Below, piece by piece: positions 16,363 to 25,563 of a DNA stretch of 64,000 nucleotides. Origin of the DNA: DASSJM01 sp036280655 (GTDB taxonomy: Bacteria; Actinomycetota; UBA4738; HRBIN12). The DNA lies in NCBI GenBank assembly GCA_036280655.1, contig DASUQI010000058.1:11727-75726 (forward strand), written 5' to 3'. Within the stretch, counting starts at the first letter, position 1. The number at the start of each line of letters is the position of its first letter. Under the pieces are notes generated by a model. The model did no database searches and was not told where the DNA came from. It was given only the letters and a program-made list of their open reading frames with translations. The translations under genes and the position numbers were made by a program.

Positions 16363-17520
16363 CTAGAGCTCGGTCCCGGGGAGCCCGTGCGAGCGCGCGA
16401 TCAGGATGCGCTGGATCTCGCTCGTGCCCTCCCCGATCTCGAGCACCTTCGCGTCGCGGTAATACCGGGCCACGGGGAACTCCTCCACGTAGCCGTAGCC
16501 GCCGTGGATCTGGACCGCCTCGCGGGCGGCCGAGACGGCGACCTCGCTCGCGTAGAGCTTGGCGATCGAGGCCTCGGTCGCGAACGGCCGTCCGCGATCC
16601 CGGAGCCACGCGGCACGTTGGTAGGCGAGCCGGGCGGTCTCGACGCCGACGGTCATGTCGGCGATCTTGAACTGCAACGCCTCGAACGCCCCGATCGGGC
16701 GGCCGAACGCCTCGCGCTCGCCCGCGTAGCGGACGCTCTCCTCCAGACAGCCGCGCGACAGGCCGACGGAGAGCGCGGCGATCGCGATCCGCCCGTCCGC
16801 GAGCGTCTCGAGGAACTCGGCGTAGCCGCGGCCGCGTTCGCCGAGGAGATTCGCGGCCGGGACGCGACAGCCGTCGAACGACAGCGCGTGCGTGTCGCTC
16901 GCGCGCCACCCGACCTTCCGGTAGCCCGGGCCGACCGTGAGCCCCGGCGTGTCCGCCGGCACCACGATCGTCGAGACGGCCCCCTCGCCGGCACCCTCGT
17001 CGAGCGCGGCGACGAGGATCGCCGAGGTGATCGGCGTCCCCGAGTTCGTGATGAACGCCTTCGAGCCGTCGATCACCCACTCGTCGCCGCCGAGCCTCGC
17101 GGTGGTGCGGATCGCCTTCGCGTCCGAGCCTCCTCCCGGTTCCGTGAGCGCGAACGCGCCGATCGCCTCGCCCTGCGCCATCGGCACGAGCCAGCGTTCC
17201 TTCTGTTCAGCCGTCCCGTAGCGGTCGAGCGGGTTCGCCGCGAGCCCGACGGCGGCCTCGAGCGTGATCGCGACCGACGAGTCGTACCGCGCGAGCTCCT
17301 CGAGACACAGACAGAACGACAGGAGATCGCCCCCCTGCCCGCCGACCTCTTCGGCGAACGGGATGCCGAACAGCCCGAGCTCGGCCATGCGCTTCACGAC
17401 CTCGAGCGGGAACTCCTCACGTTCGTCGTAGCCGGCCGCCGCGGGCGCGACGACCTCCTCGGCGAACGCCCGGACGGCCGCCTGGAGCTCCCGTTGCTCG
17501 GCGGTGAGCTCGAAGTCCAC
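16363..17520 (-). CDS. Acyl-CoA dehydrogenase
   Basis: FAD enzyme that puts a trans-2,3 double bond into acyl-CoA, passing electrons to ETF. The 385 residues are the standard length. Visible: FAD/substrate loop FALTEPGGGSDAKAIRTTA, strand ITSAILVAALD, IGRPIGAFEALQ-like segment (AFGRPIGAFEALQFKIADM), AVQIHGGYGYVEEFPVARYYRDAKVLEIGEGTSEIQ. The catalytic Glu of the short/medium-chain group is the E in GYVEEF. I start at GTG 17520 (MDFELTAEQRELQAAV); the open frame goes 118 codons further upstream but that part is antisense-like sequence. Substrate chain length cannot be told. It stands before the cyclase-ATPase gene. Confidence 0.92.
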   Translation of the reverse strand: MDFELTAEQRELQAAVRAFAEEVVAPAAAGYDEREEFPLEVVKRMAELGLFGIPFAEEVGGQGGDLLSFCLCLEELARYDSSVAITLEAAVGLAANPLDRYGTAEQKERWLVPMAQGEAIGAFALTEPGGGSDAKAIRTTARLGGDEWVIDGSKAFITNSGTPITSAILVAALDEGAGEGAVSTIVVPADTPGLTVGPGYRKVGWRASDTHALSFDGCRVPAANLLGERGRGYAEFLETLADGRIAIAALSVGLSRGCLEESVRYAGEREAFGRPIGAFEALQFKIADMTVGVETARLAYQRAAWLRDRGRPFATEASIAKLYASEVAVSAAREAVQIHGGYGYVEEFPVARYYRDAKVLEIGEGTSEIQRILIARSHGLPGTEL

Positions 17521-17563
17521 GGGACGCAAGCCTACCGTCGGCGGGAGGTGGTCCCGCACGACG

Positions 17564-20500
17564 CTACGTCTCGGCGGGCGCGGGCTCCTCCGGCGAGGGC
17601 GACGGCACGAGCGTCGGCTCGCGCAGCGCCTGCTCCGAGTGCGTCCGTTCGAGCAGGTCGCGGGCGCGCTCGACCGTCTCGGCCCCGCCGGCCGCGTCGG
17701 GCCCGAAGATCTCGGAGATCCACCAGACCCTTGCCGCGATGTCCTTCTCGGTCCCGTCCTTGCGCTCGTACGCGAGGATCTCCAGCGCCTTCTCGAGCGC
17801 CTCGTCGCGCTCGCCCTCGGCGAGCAGGACCTCGACGCCCGCGTAGTCGAGCCACTCCTCGGGAGCGGGGCCACCGGCGTTCGTGACCTGCGCGGCCTCC
17901 GCGAGCACCCGCCGGGCCCCCAGGATGTCGCCGCGGTCGAGAAGCGCCTTCGCGAGCGCCGCCGCGGTCCACGTGATGATGCTCCGCTCCTTCAGCTCGA
18001 TGACGAGCTTGAACGCCTCGCGGAGGTCCTTCACGGCTCCGTCGGTCTTGCCGGCGAGGCGCAGCGTGATCCCTCGCGACGTGAGCGCGCTCGCGAGCTC
18101 CCACCGCGCCCCGAGCTCGCGGAACCCGTCGACGGCGTCGTCGAGGTGCCGTTCGGCTTCCTCGAGCCGCATCATCCGCCGGAGCGTGCCGCCCACCGCC
18201 TCGCGCGCGACGCAGATCGAGAACCGGTCTCGGGCGGCCTCGGCGATCGCGAGCGCCTCCGACGCCACGGCGAACGACTCGAGTCCGTCGCCGCGCTCCT
18301 CGACCAGCATCGCGAGTCCGACGAGCGCCCTCGCCTCGGCCCACGGGTCCCGCTTCGGGTTCGCCCGGGCGGTCTCGAGCGCCTCCTCGAACATCTCCCT
18401 CGCGTCGTCGGTGTCGCCCCGCCAGTAGGGACCCCAGGCGGCGACGAGCAGCGTGCGCGCGACGGTCCACGGGTCACCCACCTCGCGCGCCGCCTTCAGC
18501 GCGTCCTCGAGCAGGTCCTGCGCCCTCTCCTCGTTCCCGCGGATCGACAGCTCGATGTCGCCGAGGAACCTCGCTCCCTGAGCGCGCACCGCGGCGTCGT
18601 TCGCCCCCAGCGCGAGGGCACGCTCGAGCGCCGGCACCGCCCGGTCGAACTCGCCGAGCCAGTACCGGCTCTCGCCGAGGCACGCGAGGATCCGCGCCTC
18701 GCGGATCCCCCACGATTTGTGGGGACCGGCGAGATCGAGCGCCCGTTGGTACACGTCCTCGGCCGCCCGGATGTCCGGCCCCTCGAGCGCGGCGTCGCCC
18801 GCCCGGGCCAGCGCCTCGACGGCACGGTCGGCCAGCGTCCGGTCGGTCGGGTCGAGGTCGAGCGCGGCCCGCGCGGCCCGCTCGAGGTGGTACGCGATCG
18901 AGCGCGGCTGGCGCGCCGCCGCCTCGGGGTCCTTCGAGAGCCCGTCGGCGACCAGCGTGTGCAACCGCTGCCGCTCGCGCTTCGGCAGGCTCTCGTACGC
19001 GACGTCGCGGACCATCCCGTGCCGGAAGCGCCAGACGTCGGGCCGCTCGTCGTCGTGCTCGAACAGCTCCTCCTCCTCGAGCTCCGCGAGGGCCTCGTTC
19101 GTCGGCTCGGCGACCACGTCGAGCTCTTGGAGGCTGAACGACGACCTCGGGAAGACGGCGGCGCGGCGAGCGAGCGTGCGGGCCGCGGGTTCGAGATGGT
19201 CGATCCGCTCGGTGATCACGGCCTGCACGGTCGGCGGCAGGAGCGCCGACGACGGAAGCCCCGGCTCCTCGGCGGCCCGGTGCCGGAGCATCCCGGTCGT
19301 CTCGATGATGAAGAACGGGTTGCCCCCGGCGTGCCGCGCGATCCGGTCGGTCGTCGCCTCGTCGAGGCCTTCGCCGGCCTCGCGGGCGAGCTCGAGCGCC
19401 TGGTCGAGCGACATCGCCTCCAGGTACAAGTTCAGCGAGTCGCCTCGGCCACCGCCCCAGTCCGGGTGTTCGTCGAGCAGCGAGTAGCGGGCCGCGCACA
19501 GGACCAGCACCGGGATCCCCTTCGCGTCGCGCACCAGCCCCTGCACGAGTTCGAGCATCAGCGGCTGGGCCTGATGCAGGTCTTCGAACAGCATCACGAC
19601 CGGGCCCCTTCGAGTGAACCCCTCGAGGAGCCGGAGCAGACCGGAGCGGATCTCGGCGACGCCGTAGCGCCGGGTCTCGTCGTGCGCCTCCTCCCCGATC
19701 CCGAGCGCGAGGCAGAGACGGGCCACGACCTGCTTGGTCTCGTCTTCGGGGCAGCACTCGGCGACGATCTCCTCGAGCCGGAGGCGGAGCTCGTCCTGGG
19801 GGGCGTTCGCCGGTTCGCCCATCTCGTGCAGGAGCATCTGCGCGAGCGGGCCGAACGTGATGTCCTCGTCGAACGGGCTCGCGCGACCGACGAGCACCTT
19901 GGCGTCGTCGGGCAGACCGGCGAGGAACTCCTCCGCGACGCGGCTCTTGCCGATCCCCGGCTCGCCGTACAGCGTGACGAGGTGCCCGCGGTTGGCCTCG
20001 CGCGCGCCGTCGAACGCGTCGAACAGCAGCCGCAGCTCGCGCTTGCGGTTCACGAGCGGGATCGTGCGCCGCGACATGCCGGGCTGGAGCCCGGAGACCG
20101 GATAGGCCCGCGCGGCGTCGTCGAAGCCCTTCGCCTGCACCTCCATGACCGGCCCGTACTCGATCTGCGACTGCGAGAGCCAGTAGCTCGTCTCGGAGAC
20201 GAGCACGCTCCCGGGCTCGGCGGCCTGCTGCAGCCGCGCGGCGAGGTTCACGGTGGCCCCGTAGAGCAGCCCCTGCTCGGAGGCTTCGCTGCCGATCGCG
20301 ACCGGCCCCGTGTGGATCCCGACCCGGATGCGCAGGGGGACCGGGAGCCGGTTCTCCTGCCCGAGCTTGCCGACGCGGTCGACGAGCGTGAGCCCGGCGC
20401 GGACGGCCCGGAGCGCGTCGTCGTCGTGGGTGTGCGGGATCCCGAAGACCCCCACCACAGCGTCGCCGGCGAAGTTGTACGCGCGGCCGCGGAGCGATTC

Positions 20501-20719
20501 GAGCTCGTCGGCCACGATCCGGTAGTAGCGGGTGAGGACGTCGCGGTACCGCTCGGGGTCGATGCGGGCCGAGAGCTGGGTCGAGCCGACGAGATCGACG
20601 AAGATGACCGTGACGACCTTGCGCTCCTCGGGCGCGCTCGAACCGACGGGGTACCCGCAGTTCGGGCAGAAGCGGGCTTCCTCCGGGAGCAGGAGCCCGC
20701 ACCGTTCACACGTCGCCAT
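17564..20719 (-). CDS. Zinc ribbon - class III adenylate/guanylate cyclase - AAA ATPase - TPR protein
   Basis: A 1051-residue signalling protein. Residues 1-25: zinc ribbon CERC-x10-CPNC. Residues about 35-210: class III nucleotide cyclase with both metal Asp (VIFVDLVGSTQL; YNFAGDAVVGVFG) and the Asn/Arg pair (YGATVNLAARL), so catalysis is plausible. Residues about 230-560: ATPase of the AAA16/MalT kind with Walker A YGEPGIGKSRV and Walker B VVMLFEDLHQAQ. The remainder is a long run of TPR-like helices. Such architectures are numerous in actinobacteria and myxobacteria and probably sense an unknown ligand. The tail lies next to the acyl-CoA dehydrogenase gene. Start ATG 20719; GTG 20725 is equally possible. 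Confidence 0.9.
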   Translation of the reverse strand: MATCERCGLLLPEEARFCPNCGYPVGSSAPEERKVVTVIFVDLVGSTQLSARIDPERYRDVLTRYYRIVADELESLRGRAYNFAGDAVVGVFGIPHTHDDDALRAVRAGLTLVDRVGKLGQENRLPVPLRIRVGIHTGPVAIGSEASEQGLLYGATVNLAARLQQAAEPGSVLVSETSYWLSQSQIEYGPVMEVQAKGFDDAARAYPVSGLQPGMSRRTIPLVNRKRELRLLFDAFDGAREANRGHLVTLYGEPGIGKSRVAEEFLAGLPDDAKVLVGRASPFDEDITFGPLAQMLLHEMGEPANAPQDELRLRLEEIVAECCPEDETKQVVARLCLALGIGEEAHDETRRYGVAEIRSGLLRLLEGFTRRGPVVMLFEDLHQAQPLMLELVQGLVRDAKGIPVLVLCAARYSLLDEHPDWGGGRGDSLNLYLEAMSLDQALELAREAGEGLDEATTDRIARHAGGNPFFIIETTGMLRHRAAEEPGLPSSALLPPTVQAVITERIDHLEPAARTLARRAAVFPRSSFSLQELDVVAEPTNEALAELEEEELFEHDDERPDVWRFRHGMVRDVAYESLPKRERQRLHTLVADGLSKDPEAAARQPRSIAYHLERAARAALDLDPTDRTLADRAVEALARAGDAALEGPDIRAAEDVYQRALDLAGPHKSWGIREARILACLGESRYWLGEFDRAVPALERALALGANDAAVRAQGARFLGDIELSIRGNEERAQDLLEDALKAAREVGDPWTVARTLLVAAWGPYWRGDTDDAREMFEEALETARANPKRDPWAEARALVGLAMLVEERGDGLESFAVASEALAIAEAARDRFSICVAREAVGGTLRRMMRLEEAERHLDDAVDGFRELGARWELASALTSRGITLRLAGKTDGAVKDLREAFKLVIELKERSIITWTAAALAKALLDRGDILGARRVLAEAAQVTNAGGPAPEEWLDYAGVEVLLAEGERDEALEKALEILAYERKDGTEKDIAARVWWISEIFGPDAAGGAETVERARDLLERTHSEQALREPTLVPSPSPEEPAPAET

Positions 20720-20770
20720 CGCCACGGAAGAGAGTCTACGGACGTGGGGTGCCGGCCCGGACTCCGGTCG

Positions 20771-21244
20771 TCAGGATCCGGCGCGGCGGAAGCCTTCGAT
20801 GTCGAGGATCGAGCCGGTGCGGTCCGCCTCCGGTTTCAGGGCGATCTCGACGCGTTCGCCGATCTCGAGCGGCTCGTCGGTGAGGTCGAGCACCCGGTGG
20901 ATCAGCACGGCATCGGCCCCGACGAGCCGGATCGCGCCGATCACCTGCGGCAGGTCGAGCGGCTCGCCCTCGATCCCCTCGAACAGGATCGTGAACGAGA
21001 CGAGCTCGCCGCCGGGGCCGACCTCGGTGTCGGCCGAGAGCTCCGAGAAGCATCGCTCGCAGAACAGGCGCGCCGGCACGTACGTGTAGTCGCAGTTCGT
21101 GCACCGCGAGCCGAGCAGCACGCCCCGGTCTCGTAGCGCCGTGAAGAAGGCCTCGCCGGCGACGCCCGGTGTGTACCGATGCCGGACCGGCAGGTCTCCG
21201 CCCCACCGCCGGATCTCGTCGGGGTTCGCGATCTTCTCGAGCAC
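20771..21244 (-). CDS. DUF35 OB-fold zinc-ribbon acyl-CoA-binding protein
   Basis: A 157-residue DUF35 protein: rubredoxin-like zinc ribbon CTNC-x10-CERC (residues about 50-66) followed by an OB fold (GGELVSFTILFEGIEGEP and IGAIRLVGADAVLIHRVLD). Proteins of this family bind thiolase-fold enzymes and, in archaea and in steroid degradation, help pass the acyl-CoA intermediate. Its GTG overlaps the stop of the fused thiolase-like gene by one base (TAGTG). In the four-gene operon it may be the partner of the thiolase-like protein at 23309-24478, which has no OB domain of its own. That pairing is inferred. Confidence 0.85.
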   Translation of the reverse strand: MLEKIANPDEIRRWGGDLPVRHRYTPGVAGEAFFTALRDRGVLLGSRCTNCDYTYVPARLFCERCFSELSADTEVGPGGELVSFTILFEGIEGEPLDLPQVIGAIRLVGADAVLIHRVLDLTDEPLEIGERVEIALKPEADRTGSILDIEGFRRAGS

Positions 21245-22941
21245 TACGCCTCCCTCCTCGGCCGGAAGTGCGCGATGTCGAGGATCGAGCCGGTCCGCTC
21301 GCCGACCGGCTTCCAGACGGCCTCGACCGCCATCCCGATCGACACGTCGTCGGGCGCGACCTCGCCGAGCACGTGGAGGAACCCACCGTCCGAGCCGTCG
21401 ATCGCGATCACCGCCGGCAGCGACGGCACATCGAGCGGCTGCATGTCCCACGACACGTGACAGATCGAGAACGTCTGCACGACGCCGGTGTCCTCGACCT
21501 GCACCCACGCGTCGGTTCCGCGGAAGCACCGCTCGCAGAACATGCGTGGCGGCACCAGCACGCGCTCGCAGTTGCGGCATTCGCGGCCGAGGAGCATCCC
21601 GCCGCGCAGCCCGTCGAGGAACCGCGCGATCGCGACGCCCGCGTCCCACTCGAAGCGCGCGCCGACCTCGTCGTCCACGGCGCCGGTCGCCGAACGGAAC
21701 TCGGCGTCCGAGAGCGAGCGACCCGGCGTCGCCGTCGGCGGCGACTCGAGCTGGGTCGCGGTCGTCGGCGGCCCTCCGTCGCGGCCCATCACGACGACCG
21801 TGCCGACCTGCATCAGGTCGCCCCACGCCTGCGCGACGCCGCGCTCGGGCGTGCCCGGGACCTGCCGCGCGCCGGCCTCGCCGCGGAGCTGCCAGAAGAG
21901 CTCGGCGATCTTCATCAACCCGGCCGCGGCGATCGGGTTGCCGACGCCGAGCAGTCCGCCGCTCGGCGACGACGGGAGGTCGCCCTTGCGGTCGAGCACG
22001 CCGTCCCGCGCCGCCTCCGGCGCCTTGCCCTTGTCGAACAGCAACAGCCCCTCGAGGTGGTGCAGCTCCTTGTAGTCGAACGGGTCGTAGGGCTCGGCCA
22101 CGTGGATCTGCTTGCGCGGCTCGGTCACGCCGGCCATGTCGTACGCCATGCGTGCCGCGTTCGCGACGTACTCGGGGAACACGAGGTCGCGGTTCGTCCA
22201 GTACGCCGTGTCGAGGTTCCACCCGACGCCCTGGATCCAGACCGGGTCCGAGGTGATCTTCTTCGCGGCGTCCTCGCTCGCGACCACGAGCGCGACCGCA
22301 CCGTCGCTGATCGGCGAGACGTCGAGCCGCTGCACCGGCCACGCCAACGTCTCGGACGCGAGCACGTCCTCGACCGTGATGTCGGCCTGGCCGAGCAGCG
22401 CCGCGGGGTGGTCGGCGGCGTTCTGCTTGTTCTTCACGGCGACGGCCGCGATGTCGCGCTTGTCGATGCCGTGCACCGTCATGTAGCGGTTCATCTCCAG
22501 CGCGAAGATCCAGAGCAGGTTCGGGCCGAGCGGTCGTTCGAGCACGTTGTCGAAGATCGTGAGGAACGCGCCCTGCGGGTGCGGCTGCGTGGAGGACATC
22601 TTCTCCTCGGCGACGGCGAGCACGACGTCCGCCATCCCGCTCGCGACCGTGTAGTACGCCTGGATCGCCGTGAACACGCCGCTGCCGCCGCCGACGTACG
22701 TCCGCATGAACGGCTTGCCGAACGCACCCGCGCCGTCCGACAGGTACTCCCCCTTCATGTGCACGCCGTCGAACGCGTCGGGCGCACTCGTGAGACAGAC
22801 CGCGTCGACATCGTCCAGCGTCAGCTCGCAGCTCGCGAGCGCCTCGCGCGAGGCGTGCCACGAGAGCTCCTTGCCGGTCTCCTGCGCCCGGCGGACGAAC
22901 TTCGTCATGCCGGCCCCGACGACGGCGACGCGTCTCGCCAT
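21244..22941 (-). CDS. Thiolase-like protein fused to DUF35 domain; thiolase catalytic residues missing
   Basis: A 565-residue fusion. Residues 1-390: SCP-x-type thiolase fold (RRVAVVGAGMTKFVRR start). Residues about 420-565: DUF35 with zinc ribbon CRNC-x10-CERC and OB fold. The nucleophilic Cys is replaced (TYVGGGSGVFTA), the HDxF motif reads EPYDPFDYKE with Tyr for His, and the C-terminal GHP motif is GNP (LLGVGNPIAAAG). It should therefore not act as a thiolase. Known relatives with this residue set and a DUF35 partner include the retro-aldolase Ltp2 of actinobacterial sterol side-chain degradation, which uses tyrosines. ATG 22941 overlaps the VOC gene stop (TGATG). Confidence 0.88.
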   Translation of the reverse strand: MARRVAVVGAGMTKFVRRAQETGKELSWHASREALASCELTLDDVDAVCLTSAPDAFDGVHMKGEYLSDGAGAFGKPFMRTYVGGGSGVFTAIQAYYTVASGMADVVLAVAEEKMSSTQPHPQGAFLTIFDNVLERPLGPNLLWIFALEMNRYMTVHGIDKRDIAAVAVKNKQNAADHPAALLGQADITVEDVLASETLAWPVQRLDVSPISDGAVALVVASEDAAKKITSDPVWIQGVGWNLDTAYWTNRDLVFPEYVANAARMAYDMAGVTEPRKQIHVAEPYDPFDYKELHHLEGLLLFDKGKAPEAARDGVLDRKGDLPSSPSGGLLGVGNPIAAAGLMKIAELFWQLRGEAGARQVPGTPERGVAQAWGDLMQVGTVVVMGRDGGPPTTATQLESPPTATPGRSLSDAEFRSATGAVDDEVGARFEWDAGVAIARFLDGLRGGMLLGRECRNCERVLVPPRMFCERCFRGTDAWVQVEDTGVVQTFSICHVSWDMQPLDVPSLPAVIAIDGSDGGFLHVLGEVAPDDVSIGMAVEAVWKPVGERTGSILDIAHFRPRREA

Positions 22942-23312
22942 CAGGAGGGCTCCCCCGACGGCGCGTACTCGATCAGCTGCATCGAGTTCCCGTCCGGGTC
23001 GTCGAACGACGCGTACCGAGCGATCCCCGGTACCTCGCCGAGGTGCTCGTCGAATGCGACCCCCCGCTCCTCGAGCGAGGCCTTCGCGAGGTCGAGATCG
23101 TCGACCCGGAACACCGCGGTCCCGCCGTGCGGCGTCGTCCGGCCGTCCCGCGCGCCGTGCAGCCCGATGCGGATCGAGCCGGCGTCGAGCTCCGCCCACT
23201 CGTCGCCGTGACGACTCGAAACGGACAGCCCGAGCCCGTCGCGGTAGAACGCGACCGCGCGATCCATGTCGGTGACCCAGAACCAGACGTGGTCGACAGC
23301 CTCGAGCCTCAT
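22941..23312 (-). CDS. VOC-family (glyoxalase-like) metalloprotein
   Basis: A 123-residue protein with two beta-alpha-beta-beta-beta repeats of the vicinal oxygen chelate fold. Metal ligands expected at the starts and ends of the repeats are visible: His in LEAVDHVWFWVTDMDRAV, His in RIGLHGARDG, and the terminal Glu in NSMQLIEYAP. The family includes lyases, isomerases, dioxygenases and resistance proteins, so function is open. It is embedded between two thiolase-like genes with overlapping ends on both sides (ATGA upstream, TGATG downstream), so it very likely acts on the same acyl-CoA or its cleavage product. Confidence 0.85.
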   Translation of the reverse strand: MRLEAVDHVWFWVTDMDRAVAFYRDGLGLSVSSRHGDEWAELDAGSIRIGLHGARDGRTTPHGGTAVFRVDDLDLAKASLEERGVAFDEHLGEVPGIARYASFDDPDGNSMQLIEYAPSGEPS

Positions 23313-24478
23313 CCCCCGGCCCCCTCGTCGTTGGCGAGGACCGCGACCGCCGACGAAGTGGACGGCGCCGCGCGCGAGGACTGAGCGACCGCGACGTAGA
23401 CCTCGTCCACCTGCCGCTCCCCCGCCTCGCCGCGGAGCTGCTCGACGCACTCGAGCACGCGGACGAGCCCGTTCGCCTCGAACAGGTTGCCCTGACCGAG
23501 CGAGCCGCCCGAGACGTTCACCGGGAGGTCGCCGTCGGGCTCGAGCTCGCCGTCGCCCAGGAGCCGCCCGAGCTCGCGCGCGTTCCCGAGCCCGAGCGCC
23601 TCGAGGTGCTGGAGCTCGCGGTACGCGAACGTGTCGTCCACCTCGGCGAGGTCGATCTCCTCCTGCGGATCCGAGATCTCGGCGCGGCGGTACGCGAGCT
23701 CGGCGGCACGCGTCACGGACTCGGCCTCGCCCCAGGTGCGGCTCTCGAGCGTCGGGGTGCCGGACGACCAGCCGATGCCGAGGAGCCACACGGGTCCCTC
23801 GGTGAGGTCGCGGGCCCGCTCCTCGGAGGCGAGCACGATCACGACGCAGCCGTCGGCGCGGGACGCGACCTCGAGCTCGCGGAGCGGCCACGCGACCGGC
23901 GAGGAGTCGTCGACGTCCTCCACCGCGACGCCGGCCGGGTAGGCGGCGCGCGGGTTGTCGAGCGCGTTCGCGCGGTTCTTCGCTGCCACCATCGCGCAGT
24001 GCTCCTCGGACAGGCGGGTGCGCTCGAGGAACGCGTTCATGTCGAGCCCCGCGACCGCGAGCGCGGGGAACCGGAGCGGCCGGTTGAGCACCGGGTCGAG
24101 CGCGAACGCCTCGATCGCGCCCAGCGTCCGCACGTCCGAGACCTTGCTGTGCGCCTCGACGGCCACGACCGAGGCGATCCCGGACGAGATCAGCATCGCC
24201 CCGGTCGCCAGGCCGAACAGTCCGTCCGCCGTGACCGTCTGCACGGGGCGCTGCATCGCGCCGAGCTGGTCCGGCACGTACTCGTCGAAGATCGACGTGC
24301 CCTCGAGGAAGTCCTCGGAGCAGCAGACGAACGAGTCGATCTCGGTCCGCGGGTCCACGCCGGCGTCGTGGTACGCACGCTGCGCCGCCTCGAACATCAG
24401 CTCCTTGTAGGAGAGGCCGGCGGTCACGGGCGCGAACCCCGCGTGGCCGATCCCGACGACCGCGATCCTCGGCTCCAC
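23309..24478 (-). CDS. Thiolase-like protein lacking catalytic Cys/His
   Basis: A 389-residue SCP-x-type thiolase-fold protein (EPRIAVVGIGHAGFAPVTAG start, DLAEVDDTFAYRELQHLEALG, VNVSGGSLGQGNLFEANG). The nucleophile position reads TVTADGLFGLATGA without Cys, the HDxF His is Asp (VDDTF), and GHP has become GNL. A thiolase reaction is therefore unlikely; retro-aldol cleavage or a structural role are possible. First gene of a four-gene minus-strand operon with the VOC protein, the fused thiolase-like/DUF35 protein and a free DUF35 protein. I chose GTG 24478, the start giving the usual N-terminus; no strong ribosome binding site is present. 66 bp separate it from the divergent K+ channel gene. 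Confidence 0.85.
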   Translation of the reverse strand: MEPRIAVVGIGHAGFAPVTAGLSYKELMFEAAQRAYHDAGVDPRTEIDSFVCCSEDFLEGTSIFDEYVPDQLGAMQRPVQTVTADGLFGLATGAMLISSGIASVVAVEAHSKVSDVRTLGAIEAFALDPVLNRPLRFPALAVAGLDMNAFLERTRLSEEHCAMVAAKNRANALDNPRAAYPAGVAVEDVDDSSPVAWPLRELEVASRADGCVVIVLASEERARDLTEGPVWLLGIGWSSGTPTLESRTWGEAESVTRAAELAYRRAEISDPQEEIDLAEVDDTFAYRELQHLEALGLGNARELGRLLGDGELEPDGDLPVNVSGGSLGQGNLFEANGLVRVLECVEQLRGEAGERQVDEVYVAVAQSSRAAPSTSSAVAVLANDEGAGG

Positions 24479-24544
24479 GTTCGGATTGTCCCACCGGTGC
24501 GCCGCGCCCCGCGAGCCCGCGACGTCGGCTACGCTCGCGGCAGC

Positions 24545-25549
24545 GTGGCCGACATCCCCCAGCACTCGCTGTGGCGCCGCATCCGATGGCCGGCGCTCGG
24601 ACTCGTGCTGGCCCTCACGTACGGCGTGACGGGCTACATGCTCCTCGGGGGATGGCGGTTCCTCGATGCCCTCTACATGTCCGTCATCACGCTGACGACG
24701 GTCGGGTTCCGCGAGGTCCGACCCCTGGACGACACCGGCATCGTGTTTACGATCAGCCTGATCACGATCGGGGTCAGCCTCGTGCTCGTGACGGTCACGG
24801 TCATAGCGCAGTGGGTCCTCGAGGGACACTTCGGTGAATCGACGAGGAGGAAGCGGATGCAGCGGCGCATCGACAGACTAGAGAACCACTTCATCGTCTG
24901 CGGGTACGGGCGCGTCGGGCGCGCCGTCGCTCGCGAGCTCGAATCGGAGCACGCACCCTTCTCCGTGGTCGAGCGCGAGGAGGACCTCGTCGAACAGATG
25001 GAGGCCGACGGCGTGCCGCACGTCTTCGACGACGCGACGCGCGAGCCCGCGCTGCGTCGAGCGGGCGTGGAGCGCGCGCGCGGCCTGGTCTGCGCGGTGG
25101 ACTCGGACGCGACGAACGTGTACATCGCGCTCGTCGCGCGAGGACTCAATCCCGAGCTGTTCATCGTCGCCCGCGCCTCGGAGCCGGGATCGGACCAGCG
25201 GCTGCTGGCGGCGGGCGCCGACCGGGTCGTCTCACCGTTCGTGTCGAGTGGCCGGCACATGGCCCTCGTCGCGATGCGCCCGCGGGTCAGCGACGTCGTG
25301 GAGTTCCAGACGCCGGACACCTCCACGATCAAGCTGGAGCAGATCAGGATCGAGTCGGGCTCCCCGTTCGCCGACCAGGAGGTGCACGACGCCTTCGGCG
25401 GGGTGCCTGTCCTCGCCGTCCGTCACGCCGGCGGCCAGATCACCGTCAACCCACCCCCCGATGCGAGGCTCCTCGTGGGGGACATCGTGCTGGTGCTCGG
25501 GGAGGCGGACCTCACCTCGGTCGTCCGGGCGCCGCCTCCCGGGGGTTGA
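24545..25549 (+). CDS. Two-helix K+ channel with RCK (TrkA-N/TrkA-C) domain; altered selectivity filter
   Basis: A 334-residue channel of the MthK layout. First membrane helix (WPALGLVLALTYGVTGYMLL, about 13-32), pore loop, second helix (IVFTISLITIGVSLVLVTVTVIA, about 62-84), then an RCK N-lobe with Rossmann motif HFIVCGYGRVGRAVARELES (from about 115) and acidic VVEREED, and a TrkA-C domain to the end. The filter reads TLTTVGFREVRP where most channels have TVGYGD/E: Tyr to Phe and, more strikingly, the last Gly to Arg. Start GTG 24545. The convergent neighbours encode a K+/H+ antiporter-like pair, so the region concerns potassium or pH homeostasis. Confidence 0.88.
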   Translation: MADIPQHSLWRRIRWPALGLVLALTYGVTGYMLLGGWRFLDALYMSVITLTTVGFREVRPLDDTGIVFTISLITIGVSLVLVTVTVIAQWVLEGHFGESTRRKRMQRRIDRLENHFIVCGYGRVGRAVARELESEHAPFSVVEREEDLVEQMEADGVPHVFDDATREPALRRAGVERARGLVCAVDSDATNVYIALVARGLNPELFIVARASEPGSDQRLLAAGADRVVSPFVSSGRHMALVAMRPRVSDVVEFQTPDTSTIKLEQIRIESGSPFADQEVHDAFGGVPVLAVRHAGGQITVNPPPDARLLVGDIVLVLGEADLTSVVRAPPPGG

Positions 25550-25563
25550 GCCGGCCGGACGGG

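Noticed and set aside
17504..21136. Plus-strand open frame of about 1210 codons
   Set aside because: Shadow of the cyclase-ATPase-TPR gene; no domain in translation.
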